The notes under the pieces: model-generated | The model's input: the letters and a program-made list of their open reading frames with translations, nothing else | Databases searched by the model: none | What the model was told of the DNA's origin: nothing | Part shown: positions 11,704 to 24,143 of the stretch, piece after piece | How the letters are laid out: each line of letters starts with the position of its first letter | Numbering within the stretch: the stretch's first letter is position 1 | Assembly (NCBI GenBank): GCA_013396635.1 | Contig: WBMW01003842.1 | Span: 401,211 to 465,210 of the forward strand | Length of the DNA: 64,000 nt | Direction of reading: 5' to 3' | Source: Penelope pileata | Lineage: Eukaryota > Chordata > Aves > Galliformes > Cracidae | Translations under genes and position numbers: made by a program

Positions 11704-14700
11704 GTATGTCATGAATATAAATCCCAAAGAAATAGCATGCCCAACGTGCAAAACCTGTGCAGCGCTCCGGGGTGCTGAGAAACCTTGCGATCTGCATGGG
11801 AGCAGGAGTCAGGCAGAACCTGGTGCCTGAACAGAACTATGTCACTAAATTCTGAACATCTGAAAAATAGAACAACACAATTTTCCTTGTATAAGATACT
11901 GCTGTCTAGTTTAAAGGAAAATAGAAAATGCATCTTGTTCCAGGTATCCTGTCCTAAGACATCTGGGCCTTTACTGTGATTGCTTAAGTCAACGATTCCC
12001 AAAGGGAGGTTACAAATCGCTGAAGGTTTACCAGGCCACAGTACAAGGCTGGGAAAATAATGTATATTTAGGTTAATATTAGATGGATAAAATATTTGTG
12101 ATGGAGATTAATGATAATTTGGGCCTGTCTTCCAGTTTGTGGACACAGACATAAGAAAACACTTACAGGAGGCAATGGTTTCTTAGGGAGCTATTAAAAA
12201 TGTTTCAATTAATTCACAGTGTCTAAACTATATTTAAATTATATGGCATCCACTTCAGGGTTGTTTTACTTTGTTTTTCTTATTTAAACGTCAGAAGAAT
12301 ACCAGGATGCTGTCTGAGACTCTTTGGATGGAGACTTCAGGAGCTCATTGTGTGTGGGGACAACTCAAGTCCTGGTAGTGCTGGTCTGTACCCAAAGAAC
12401 TCTGCCCTACCGTGTTTGGGCAGATTGCAGTTCTATCTGGATCTCTTTATTGCTAAACTAAGAAGTGGTTGGTCAGGCATCTTCTCTAAAGCCTGTTTTT
12501 ATCTATTTGAATCATAACATGTTCCTGGAAAGGTCAAAGCAATCTTAGTAACGTGTTTTCTCATGTGTGGCCCTAGCCACACAGTACGCACACAAGAAAC
12601 CAAAAGCAGGAAAGATTAAAGACAAGGAGACATTGGGATGAAGAAAACAGGCTAGAGCAGATCAGAGGCGTGGAGTCTAATTGAGATAAGCAGGCTCCAG
12701 AGGAAACTTCTCCTTCACTCCCGTGTTCACAATGTGCTGAATCTTGTGTGGGGAGAGAAGCTACTGCGGCGCAGTGCTTTTCCTACAGATGTCTACTGGC
12801 TGTTCAAGTGGAAACACAGGACTGGGAGGCCAGTCAGTCCCCTCTGAGAAGAGCTGTGCTTCCAGCTGAGGCAGTCAGCATGTGGATCGATGCCAGATGC
12901 CGAAAGACAGCAAAGTCCTACTGAAAACAGATGAAAAAGGTGTGTGCTCTTAAGAACATCGAGTAGTGTGGTAAACCTGGACATTGTAGTTCCATGGGTA
13001 CCCAGTGAGGGAGGCTTTGCTGTAGGACTGGGATAGACCTCAGTTACCAAAGTTTAAAAGAAGTCATCAGAAACTTCAGCATGAAGGTGTGCAGATGGAT
13101 AGAATTCCTGCAGAAAAGATCAACAGTCAGTGTAAACTGTCCTACTTTTCTCTTCAATAATGGTATCCTTATGTTTTGATGACCTTCCTGTCTCCCAAAT
13201 TAGAGTTTTTAACAAGTGAATTTTGCGAGCTTTCTTCTCAATAACTGATGACAATTCCAAGGAGTATTGTGAAACTAACTTGGGATGTGCATATAATACA
13301 AAATAGTTTATTTCCTGTGTATTCCAGTTATGACATCTTCTTGGCTCAGTTGTATCTAGTGTTGCCAAGATAACTTCTAACATTTTTTAAATAATTACAG
13401 GATTTCACAATAGTGTGTAAAGTCATCTAATTTTTTCTTGGCCAACTGCCCATGATGTTTCAAGGGACAGAATAATGACCTAACTACAGATGTAACGTAT
13501 GTTGCCAGCTTAGAAATTGTATTGAAAACCTTTCTGAAACCCACCCTCTTCAAGTAGTTATGGCTTGTTGGAGACTGGGGAAATTGTGTTACATACAGGA
13601 TAGGTTTCCTCCCTCAGCGGAGCTCATTTCTCCAGCAACAATAGGTCCTCGGGTATTTCTATGACCACTTGTGCTTACTAAAGATTAAGCAGAACTGATT
13701 TTCAGTCTAAGAGCCACACAAAGGTTAAACAAGTCAAATTCTTCTGGTGTTTTCACTTGGTAAACAGTTCTAGCTTCTGAAATGAAATATGCTAGGTAAC
13801 TGCCATGGCAATTTCTATAGAGGCAGCTACCATACTCTGCTGCATAGCAGCCTGACCTTTCAGCTCTACAAGCCCCTGACGTTAGGCATACAAATGAAGA
13901 TGGACTTCTGAAATGCCAGGTGCCTGCTCATCATTGACCATCTCGCATGCAAAAAAGAGGCTGTTTGTCCTAACCATCTAAATCCAGATGTGGATGCCCA
14001 AATCTATTCTATCATAGGAAGGTGACTTTGAACATTCTGTCCACAGCCTTGCAAAGCACTTTATGATCATTTTTAACTTAAGGGTTTTCAGGATTTTAGA
14101 GCTAAAAGGGTTTAAACTGTCCAGCCCAGAGAAGAACATTTCAGTTCTGCTAACTCGTCAGGCATACAGTTTAAAGGAAGATAACAAATGAGCTGAACAT
14201 TATTTAAAGAAGGCAATAAGTAGCGATGAAACCGCTAGATATATGAAAGGCCTCTGACTAATGTGGACCATGTGAAGAAAAGCTAAAATTTGAAGTGTAT
14301 TCTTCATAATCCTACTTCTAATTTGGTTTACTATTTCAAAGAATTCCCCTAATGTTCAAAACATTTAGAAGTCTTGTTAGGCGCATTAACTGTATTTCAC
14401 TTTCTATCCAAAAGCTCCTTAACGTAACAACAAAAAACCAACCAGTGGAGAAGAAATGGGCCATACAAGAATTGCAGTAGTTCCTCTTCTGTGGGCCACC
14501 AGCAGTTCTGGCTGTAGAGGGGTCTGCCAGGGGTGGCAGGGAGTGGGGAATTTAGAAGAGGGGATGATTTCACAGAGTTTTGAACACCTAGTCTATGTCT
14601 AGTCTAGAGATGATCATACCCTGTTTCTGTAATTCACATTTTGGTCAATTGAGAGCATTGCATAATTCTTTGAGAAACATTACATGTACAGATTCTTTGC

Positions 14701-17700
14701 TGATCGTTGCCGAAGTTCCCAAGAACATACAAGGAGGAAAATCACTTCATGACTTTTTGTGATCCCATCAGTGAAGTATTAGGGAAACTGCCTGATCTGG
14801 AAATTCAAAAATCCATTTGATTTATGGTAGGGCTTGGCATGCTGCATCTTCCTACTAAATAGAACAGTAGTTGCTAAAATGCTTGGTATTCTCAGCAGTG
14901 CCTTTCTAACTGTTCATTTCCTAGCAAATTTCTAGCAATGTCCACTATGTACAGTAAAAAGTTTGCAATAAGAACCTTCCATTTCTAAAACTAAACACTT
15001 TAATTCTGAAATACGATTAGGTGACAGAAGGAAAGCATCCCATATTTACTGAAGGAAATTATTTTCTGAGACTAGTGTTTTCTGGTTACATCAGGATATG
15101 TAAATAAAAGCAGTGAGCCAATATCAAAGTATTGAAACAAAAATATTGCAATATGAAGGAAAAACTATTACACGAGATCACAGACAGATAATTATCAAAT
15201 CATATTTACAAGGTGAATGTGCCAATTTCAGTTCTTCTTTCTCTAAAGCTATTAGAATTTCTGCGTCACATGTACAGCTGCAAACCTCCAGCCCCTTGCT
15301 GGTTTCAGGAGAGGGAGGTTTCAGCCTCCCAGCTAAACCGGATGTTTTACACCAGAACTTTTGAGAGTGAACGCATAGGCAAAGCTCAGTTCTTGCCACA
15401 TCCATTTCTTCTGGAAAGATACGTGCAAGAGAAACAGTGTAAGAGTGCAGTGTCTGACATTTTTAGCGTTGGTCTGTCAGCCTTTCCATTCCAAAGCCTT
15501 GGTTTGAGGTGTTTATTGGTAAACTGTAACATTTGGCAGAGAAGTTTTTAGTACGGGGAAGATGTATTTTTTTCTAAATAAATAAATACAAAACTAGCAT
15601 GACTGTTCTGCTTTAGAGGACGCAGAAAAAGAAATGAAGTCTCCTACTTGCCCTAAGCCGATCTCCTTGAAAAGAGCCCCACTTTTAAAATGTTAGAAAT
15701 CTCTCTGGCCTCCTGTGTGCACTGAGATATTTCAGAGCTGGAGAAAATGGAAGAACCTAAACGACGAGATTGAAAGTGGATCGCTTTTGTAATAGGAAGT
15801 GACTCTGTGCATTTGCAGTGAATTAATTTATAGTGATAAAGTAAATTAATTAATTTCTTCAACATGCACTCACCGTTCAGAGTAACCAGCACTCGGCAAG
15901 GGCCCAGGGCCCTTGTTTACCCAAGTCCCAGGAGCCTGCAGCCCATGGGATGCATTAGGGAGTGGCCTAGCAGCGCTTACTCGCTGCTGAGCCCCACAGC
16001 TGCATCCCATCCCGCTTCCCTTGGCCTGCACCACCGCCTTTGCAAGGGTGGGGTGTCCCGGGTGCGTCAAACCGTGGCTTGCCCGTGCTCCTGCAGCCAG
16101 AGCAGGCCTCTTCAGCACCTACTTAGTGTCAGCACGAGCTCTCCCAGTGGGCTAGCAGCGAGGATGCTGCAAGCTTGCCTCTGGCTGCACGCTTGGCTTC
16201 TGGTGTGGGAGGCTTGGGAGGATGCTCCAGAGAGTACCCAGCTTCACCTTCTCATCCAGCTACCAGCTGACCTCTAAAAAATGCATCCCTAGCCATCAGG
16301 GGAGCAGCTTGATGCCATCGGCTGCTGCTGTGGTATTACAGCAGGAATTCCTTACCGGGGTGAAGTGGGATGGAGGGAACATCCCCATCAGCCACAGTGT
16401 GACCCCCGACCAGCCCCGCCAGCAAGCAGGCTCAGCCCGAGGCTTGCTCATCCAAGCTTTCCTAGCCTTGTGCAGACATCCTCAGGGAAGAAACACTGCA
16501 GTTTTGTCTGGATTTACTACAAAAATCAGTTTTTGAAAGTCTAGTGAAATGAACACATTAAAAAGCATCAGCAGTGGTTGTCTGGCTGAAGAAACCTAGA
16601 GACTAGATTTTGTTTTTCAGATGTTTTTAATTGCTGTGCCTAGCTGAACCCCAGCAACTACATGACATAAAATGATTAGCAGCTTGGCATAAGGACATAA
16701 ATAATGAGGTAACCTGCGGCTAAGTAGACACCAGCAATGAATTATAATAAAATATCTCATAGAAAATCTGATTTTTGTTGTAATAAATCAGCATTAAGAC
16801 TCAAGCTTACCACACTCACAGGAGTTTCAAATATATTGTATATAAAAAAAGAAGTGCCAGGTAAACTGTTGGACTTGAAGCCACTTGTTGGGCCAAGGTG
16901 ACAGAGGGAAAGTTCTTTTTGCAGATCTACTTTCTCTCTCTACCTGGGTAGCTGAATGTGGAGCACTGTGGCCCACAGAAGCATTGTACAAACAAGTTTT
17001 TCTGATGTTTCTTTAAGAGCGTACCTAAGTGGAATGATTCAGGAAGAAATAGTGGAGGAAATCCAACACTGACCTAAAAATAACCTCAGCCTATGACACA
17101 TTTATTCCATTTAGTCATATATTCAACCAGCAGTGTGAAAAAGTAATTGTCTCATCTCCATGTTTTCAGACCAACACAAGGAAATGAAAATCTAACACTG
17201 TGATGGAGTTGGGGATACATTTAATCAAGTGCCAGGCTGGCTCCGGGAGAACCCAGAGACCATCCAGGTTTCTGTATGCTTTATGACTGGTAAATTTATT
17301 TTCCAAATATCTCTAGAAAGGGGTGGGGGAAATACTTCACCTTGAGCGTGCCACCCAGTAACACATACAGCTTTGTGCTACCACTGGTGTTATCATATAG
17401 CCTTAATTTATATCTGTTCTCTCTACTCATCTTTCTTCACCACATTTGCTTACCTTTAATGCTTTCTTATCTGAAGTTATAGCTCAAGTGTTCCCCTGGG
17501 GCAGTGCTCGTTCACAGACAGTCTCGTTAATGCCCATTAGGTCCTATTTAAGTCAAGGTGGGTCCTATCAGCTGATACTTGAGCTGATGCTTGAACTAGG
17601 GATGTTGCTTAGCCCAGCACTTTCTAGGTGGGTCACCTGCACTGCTGGTCAGATCAGACTGCAGATCTCTCTATGCTGAGCCTGCTTACGCTTCCACTAA

Positions 17701-19842
17701 GCTCACTCAGTGACTTGAAATAACTGCTGGACACCAAGGATACTCCATTTACTGACAGCTCCATGAGGTTATTGTGCTTTTGAGGCTGGGTTTCTTGCAC
17801 AAAGATCTTCCTACCTGTAATTCACACATTCATCACGATCGCTGTAGACGTAGTTTGCTGTTTTCAGAGTGCTTTGCTTGACTGTTGGCTCCTCACTGTT
17901 ACTGGAATGTGATTAGTCATCTATGTCTAACGACTTCTTCTAGTTGTCTGCCCAGATGCCTGAGAGCTTAAAAACGGTAGAAGGAAGAATCGCGATTATC
18001 AGATACTGAACAATTGACAAAATCAGTGCTCTTGAAAGAGTTTAGTACTGCAGCTAGAAAACTTAGTATATAAAGAAAAACACCTGCTTGTGCACCAGAA
18101 TGTATCTGAAGTTACATACCGCCGATAAAGATGTTATGTTACAGCTGAAGTCGCTTGAGTTAATACTTTTATCATTTTACTTTCAGTAAAAAATGGGTTC
18201 TGTGTGCTTTATAACTCACCAATACCAGTGCTCCTTGTCTTTCCATCAGAATGTGCACAGCCAGTTTGGGTGTTCCCAATTTCGACTCAATGGCTTGCTC
18301 ATGTTGATTACATAATGACGCATATTTCCAAGGCTGTGGTTGGGTGCAGGTGCTAAGATCAAATTCTTGGTGTTTTGATTCTCAGGAGGATCCTCAGAAA
18401 ATGGAGCATCTGTGGTTACATTTATAATTATAAATCATGCCGTGAGATCATCATAAGTCTCCTTGTTTTCAAAATAGCAGCATGTAACATTTTAAAGCAC
18501 ATAGATTGTATACTGGAAAATGGATTTAAAAGGAAACACTCAAATGTAAAGTGCCCTGAACATTTTTAAAACACTGATTTTTGTATGCTTCGAGGTTGTT
18601 TTACAGCCATCTCTCCTCTCTTTTATAGGCAGCTCCATAACAGATTATTTCGAACACCTTTCAAAGAAAGCATACGAATTATTGCAAACAAAGGCAACAC
18701 CTAAGCTATGCACTAAAGGAGGAATCTTTGTTTAATAAATGAAGCACAAAAAATCTATAACCACATTACTATTCTGAAAAAAATAAATAAAATAAAAAAT
18801 CTTTTGTTGGCATTACCGCCTTTTTTTCTTATTAAGGAAGTGGGAACTTGTACACGGTACTGTTTGCTCTACATGATACAACTGAAAATAATAAGCTGGT
18901 GGCTAAATATTTACTTATTACATTCTTCCCCTATATGCTACTCACCAAGTCATGTAACTTTACACTTACATGCAGCTTTACACTGGAAGATGATCAATGA
19001 TTAACTACACGTTACATCAAATTCCCTGGACAATCTCGTACAGATTTCTGCAAAAAAGCCTTATGTTTATTCGAGGTGGGCACACACAAAGATTTTTTTT
19101 TTTTGGGGGGGTGAATTCCTTGTGAGTCCAACACACTATTTTTTTTCCATATTTTTTTCTTTTCTACAGCACTTAGTAGACAAACTTATTGTCTGTGTGA
19201 CAAGACATCAAAAAGCCTTTTTTAAAGTAGAAATGCTTTCTCTCAAAACCCAATTATTTTCAGTCGACATAATTAATTGTTTAGGCTTTCAGCATCCTGA
19301 AAAGTTTCCAATTTCTTTAAGGATGTCAGATGCTTTCCACAAGATGCTTTGCTCATCCATAGTGTTTTCTATGAAAAAAAAAAGAGAACCAAACCAACCC
19401 AACAAAAGTTTCAATGGACATTTCAGGCCTGGGAGGGTAAGAAGAGCTGCTAAAGGGGAAGGTGTGCCTCTCTGGCGTGACTCACCTCCAGCATGCAGGG
19501 ACTCCTGTGTGCATGGTAATGGCCACCTTGATCGTGTTTCTCTGTTCAGGGGCTGTTCTGCCCAAGCTGCACCTGCACTGCTGGGAGGCGTGGTGGTGGC
19601 GAGATCAAAGGGAAGTAACAGAAATGTGTCTTAGGGAAACTCTGAGAGAAATGAAACTATGAGGGAGTCCGGCGCAGATGAGTGACAGAGTTGCACAGAA
19701 CTGAGAAGGGATTTACTCCTCTCTGTCACACCAGCTGGCTCTTCTGTGCCAGGCAGTTGGGTGGGAACACTGAATGTGCTCCACATCACGAGGCAGGGAA
19801 ACGGCCTGCACTGAAGCCGGAATATATAGATTAGCCACACCA

Positions 19843-20296
19843 AATTCCCTCTCTGTTCAGCACTAGTGAGGCCATACCTGGAGTACTGTGTTCAGTTATA
19901 TGCCCCCCAGTACACAAGAGACATGGGCATACTGGAAAGGGTCCAATGTAGGGCCACCAGGGTGATCAAGGGACTGGAACATCTTTCTTATGAGACACTG
20001 AGAGAGCTGAGGCTGTTCAGCCTGCAGAAGAGGAGGCTCAGGGTGCGATCTTACTTACAAATAGCTGGAAATGAGGGTGCAGAGAGGACAGAGCCAGGCT
20101 CTTTTCAGAGGTGCCCAGTGACAAGACAAGAAGGAGTGGGCATGATGTGTGGGATGGAGCGCTGGCAGAGGCTGCCCAGAGGCACTGCAGTCCTTGGAGT
20201 TCTTCAAAAGCCACCTGGACGTGGCCCTGGGCACCCTGTTCTCAGTGTCCCTGCTTGGACAGGGGTTGGGCCTGATGGACCCAGAGGTCACTTCCT
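19843..20296 (+). mobile_element. CR1 LINE 3' fragment, cut by an assembly gap
   Basis: The start, CCCTCTCTGTTCAGCACTAG, is followed by a CR1 ORF2 C-terminal frame: residues RPYLEYCVQLYAPQYTRD, LERVQCRATRVIKGLEHLSY and LRELRLFSLQKRRL in order. The middle is shortened. The tail resumes at TGGCAGAGGCTGCCCAGAGG (about 20163) and reaches GACCCAGAGGTCACTTCCTA, immediately before a single N. The final bases and octamer repeats expected after CTTCC are absent here. They may lie at 20765 onward (see findings). Confidence 0.88.
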
Positions 20297-20297
20297 A
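20297..20297. other. Single N (assembly join)
   Basis: An isolated N falls exactly where the CR1 3' end should continue and where a (CCCTT)n tract begins, which suggests a contig join rather than one ambiguous base. Confidence 0.8.
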
Positions 20298-20325
20298 NCC
20301 TTCCCTTCCCTTCCCTTCCTTTTTA
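20298..20325. repeat. (CCCTT)n pyrimidine microsatellite
   Basis: Five CCTTC-type units immediately follow the N at 20297. A related tract at 20983-21019 is cut by the long N run. Confidence 0.85.
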
Positions 20326-20448
20326 ATTGAGCGATCTGTGGGAAAGTCAAAAGTTACATTTGCTTCATCTCCTGGTACAGGGGCATGCTTCACTCACTGA
20401 TACATACATAACTCTTTACACTACTATACCATACTAAGTATTTCACAG

Positions 20449-20763
20449 ATATATATATATATTTAAACCCAACTAACCCTTTATTCTTGTAATTTTGGCC
20501 TCATTTAAAAGTCCGGGCAAAACGTGCAGTGGGAGGAAAAGACTGGAGTTAAAAATAATAAGTGATAAATATAAATTTGGATTATTTTAGGGGCTATAGG
20601 AAGAAAGCAGGAAGTCACAAAATGTCACATAGAATTCTAGATTTTTAGAGTTAATGAACTTAAAAGATAGGTCATTGCTTCCACACCACTGCTAGTGAGG
20701 AGTTATTTCTCATACAACAGTCTCCAGTGTTTTAATCCACTTCTATATTAATATCTTCTATTT
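20449..20763. repeat. 315-bp exact duplication, copy A
   Basis: Base-for-base identical by eye to 21139-21453, at an offset of 690. It starts in an AT dinucleotide run and ends in CTTCTATTT just before the N at 20764. Perfect identity next to Ns on both copies points to overlapping contig ends placed twice rather than a biological duplication. Part of it (about 20630-20760) resembles an ancient CR1/L3-like 3' end on the minus strand, but weakly. Confidence 0.9.
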
Positions 20764-20764
20764 N
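20764..20764. other. Single N (assembly join)
   Basis: An isolated N lies directly after duplication copy A. The sequence after it (AAATTCTGC...) differs from that after copy B (ATACTTATT...). Confidence 0.8.
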
Positions 20765-21019
20765 AAATTCTGCAATAAATAATGGCAGCCCTGCAGAGCA
20801 CTGCAAGGAACTTGGTGCATCCTTTCTTGAGTGCATCCTCCTGAGAAGTTCATTAGCCACTGAGGATGCACAAGCCCAAAAGTTGTCACCGTGCATCTAT
20901 TAGTTACCCATGCACAGTGTGAGGTACTTCATGGTCTGTTGACCAGTTTCACCTACTAATCTAGGAACAAATTATCATCTTTTTTCCCTTCCCTCCCCTT
21001 CCCTCCCCTTCCCTCCCCT
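20765..21019. other. Probable misplaced contig piece ending in a pyrimidine tract
   Basis: This 255-bp block lies between two assembly breaks. Its first bases, AAATTCTGCAATAA, could continue the CR1 tail broken at 20296. Its last 37 bases (20983-21019) are a CCCTCCCCTT-type repeat. No coding content was seen. Confidence 0.6.
20983..21019. repeat. (CCCTCCCCTT)n pyrimidine microsatellite, truncated by gap
   Basis: Three to four 10-bp CCCTCCCCTT-type units run into the N block at 21020. Confidence 0.9.
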
Positions 21020-21138
21020 NNNNNNNNNNNNNNNNNNNNNNNNNNNNNNNNNNNNNNNNNNNNNNNNNNNNNNNNNNNNNNNNNNNNNNNNNNNNNNNNN
21101 NNNNNNNNNNNNNNNNNNNNNNNNNNNNNNNNNNNNNN
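21020..21138. other. Assembly gap of 119 N
   Basis: A run of N separates the pyrimidine microsatellite from duplication copy B. Its true length is unknown. Confidence 0.99.
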
Positions 21139-21453
21139 ATATATATATATATTTAAACCCAACTAACCCTTTATTCTTGTAATTTTGGCCTCATTTAAAA
21201 GTCCGGGCAAAACGTGCAGTGGGAGGAAAAGACTGGAGTTAAAAATAATAAGTGATAAATATAAATTTGGATTATTTTAGGGGCTATAGGAAGAAAGCAG
21301 GAAGTCACAAAATGTCACATAGAATTCTAGATTTTTAGAGTTAATGAACTTAAAAGATAGGTCATTGCTTCCACACCACTGCTAGTGAGGAGTTATTTCT
21401 CATACAACAGTCTCCAGTGTTTTAATCCACTTCTATATTAATATCTTCTATTT
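21139..21453. repeat. 315-bp exact duplication, copy B
   Basis: Identical to 20449-20763. Unlike copy A it continues without a break into normal downstream sequence. Confidence 0.9.
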
Positions 21454-23898
21454 ATACTTATTTTCCTTAAGTGCGTTACATTGATTTTGCGTTTCAGCAC
21501 TCCACAAAGACTCCCATCATCCTTCGGGTACAAACTAAGCATGCAAAAAAAACCAAAGAAACCCCATTGTTCTGAGTTGAGAGGATACATTAAGGCAATC
21601 AGTTACTGTATGTGCATGAGCAGTCCCCCTGAATTTAGTGAGAAAGCTCTTCTTGGTACTTGAAACTATTTTAGTATGTCTTAACATTTTAAACAATCTT
21701 TTATAATCTTTCCTTTATGCATAATCTCTCTTGTTCAGCAGCATCCTAAAATGAGACACATATAGAGATGAAAGACAAGAAATGCTGTTTTAAGATAGCG
21801 TCAATGCTGTGTTACAGACTTTCAGAAAGAAATTTCCCTCTCCCGTGCAGAAAGAAGTTCATCCTAAGCAAGAAGTTAGCACAAAATCTGGGCACTCCTG
21901 GAGTAATATTTACATCTTTACTTAAAAGGAGTGTAAAGTTTGTGGATTTCATTTCTAAGGCAATCAAAATACAAGATTCTCTATTCTTTTGTTTTTGTTT
22001 TTCATCAGTATGCAATGAATGTGTGAAGATAAATCTGCTTTCTAAACTACGTGTTCTCACCAGCCAAAAGTGTGTTTTGGCAGAAAACCACTCAGACTTC
22101 CAGCTGTGTCACTCAGGCTACTACAGCTACCCAATATTTTTGCAAGAAAGTAAGCGTGTTGCTTACTGCAAGATTTGAAAAATAAAACAAATGTTAAAAA
22201 TGAACAAACTCCTTTTTACCTAATACATCTTAAAGGTTTTACGTATGCCATCTCCTTATTTTATATAGGACAATTAGTAAATTAAATTTTCTCCACTATT
22301 TTTGATAATACTGTATGAGCCTGTGTTATTTAATTATTCTTCGGTTTACAGTATGTGTAGCAGAACAAGAGTTATGAACTTCGGCTTTACATGTCAGCAG
22401 GAGCAAGATAAAAAGGTTTTGTTTGAACCTTATCTGACATGAAAAAAAAAACAAACACATATTCTTTCATGGCCTGATTTTTATCAGATTTTTAATTAAA
22501 AGAGGATGACCTTTTGAAATTGAAACAGTTCTGGTTGCTTTGGCAGCAGATTTACAGACAAGGTTCTAGAGACAACCAACAGCAGTGGGCATTGGGGCCT
22601 ACATGGTTATACACAAGCCTAATAATCATCAGGTTACACATTGTCATTGCTAAGGCACTGGGTCACTTGTTGCCTGCCTAATGGCACTGGAGGTTGTTTG
22701 GCCGAGGAAAGCACAAGCTTGAACCAAGAGCAACATCTGCTCTGGCCCATCTGTACGAGAAGATGATGGAGGTTCTACAACACTGTATCTTCGTGCATGC
22801 ATTTTCTTAATTTGTGAAGACCACAGGGGCATTGATGCTGAAAATGAATTATATTTATTTTATCTATAACAGTAAATACAGAGCATCTCATTGTGATAGA
22901 TTCTGAAATCACACAAAACACCCCTCTTTTAGCAATCAGTATCTATGGTCTCCTGTGAAAAATCTGTGTTTTCTTATTATAAAACTGCTGCCATGGATTT
23001 AGTAGTAAGCTGTAACAACTGAATTTCTCTTATCAGCAGCATTATTCCATTATGTTTCTAGTTCAATTATCAAGAATAATAAAAGTAGCTACTCTGTGTG
23101 ATGTTTTTAATGTTTAGATTGGATGATTCCTAAAACAATTTACAGACAACTTCACACTGACACCAATGTTAGTCCCAAATGAGTTTGTAGCGATTGTAGC
23201 AAGGTAAGTGAGATTCCAGGAAGAAGGAACAGAAGCCTCTGGTGCCCCAGACGTAATCACAGCCTCCTCATGCCCACATGCAGCATGATCAGGCTCAGCC
23301 TGATCAGTGAAACCAACATGCTGCGTGACCTGGGCAGCATATTTCTGTTTGGAAACAAGCTGTTTCTGAAATGAATTGTTGGTTTCAATTTCTTGTTTGT
23401 GAGAAATTTCCAAATTTGAGGGTTTGGCAAGGTACCACCAACAGAAAATCCTACCTTTCAGTCAGCTACACCTGTGAGAGCTGAGTTAAAAGTCCTGAAA
23501 TTCTGTTGTGCGCTTCAGTTGAACTTTGAGTATAAAATTAATTACACCATAAAAATACTAATCCTAGGGCCAGAGGCTGCTGCAACTTGGCATCAGGCAG
23601 CCTGGGAAAGGACACACATCCACAGACCTGAAGAGCAAACAACTTGCACTGGACATGGGCAGGAGGGTCTGTACCTACAGGTAAAGGAAGATACTGGCTG
23701 GTTTCAATATCTGCCATACGGGTCTTACTTTTATGTGTGATTTCAGGCCACTTGAACATCAGAATTATTGAATGTATCCCCAATGCCAATGCACACTGCT
23801 GTTATTTTCATCAGGGACAGAGATAAAAAGTACATTTTACCTTTTGTAGCTCATATATGTGCAATCAATAAAGGTCATGCAGAGGACCTAGTGCATGT
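21454..23898. other. Non-coding stretch with one weak exon candidate
   Basis: AT-rich sequence with no recognised transposon. The minus-strand frame at 22650-22837 is discussed under findings. The plus-strand frame at 21768-22178 shows no domain. Confidence 0.5.
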
Positions 23899-24143
23899 TT
23901 TAAACTGAAAGAGAGGAGATTTAGGTTAGATGTTAGGAAGAAATTCTTTACTCAGAGGGAGGTGAGGCACTGGCACAGCTGCCCAGAGAGCTGTGGGTGC
24001 CCCATCCCTGGAGGTGCTCAAGGCCAGGTTGGATGGGCCCTGGGCAGCCTGACCCAGTGGGTGGCAGCCCTGCCCATGGCAGGGGGGTGGGGCTGGGTGG
24101 GCTTTAAGGTCCCTTCTGACCCAAACCATTCTATGACTCTATG
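23899..24143 (+). mobile_element. CR1 LINE 3' tail, young-looking
   Basis: A 245-bp CR1 tail beginning TTTAAACTGAAAGAGAGGAG and ending in ATTCTATGACTCTATG. The central part (about 23956-24086) differs by only a few bases from 31669-31797, so both copies belong to the same low-divergence subfamily. Confidence 0.95.

Larger units (their letters stand above)
10246..19842. other. Long non-coding stretch, no gene recognised
   Basis: About 9.6 kb of mostly AT-rich sequence without a recognised transposon or exon. Small features are listed separately at 11517 and 11661. A GC-richer patch lies at about 15870-16450 with moderate CpG, and a T12-G7 run at 19093-19111. The open frames at 15864-16277 and 19122-19634 show no recognisable domain. 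Confidence 0.5.

Noticed and set aside
15864..16536. CpG island or first exon in the GC-richer patch
   Set aside because: CpG density is only moderate by eye and the open frames show no domain or splice pattern.
20449..21453. Biological segmental duplication of 315 bp
   Set aside because: Perfect identity, bounded by Ns on the breaking sides of both copies, fits a contig overlap placed twice better than a real duplication.
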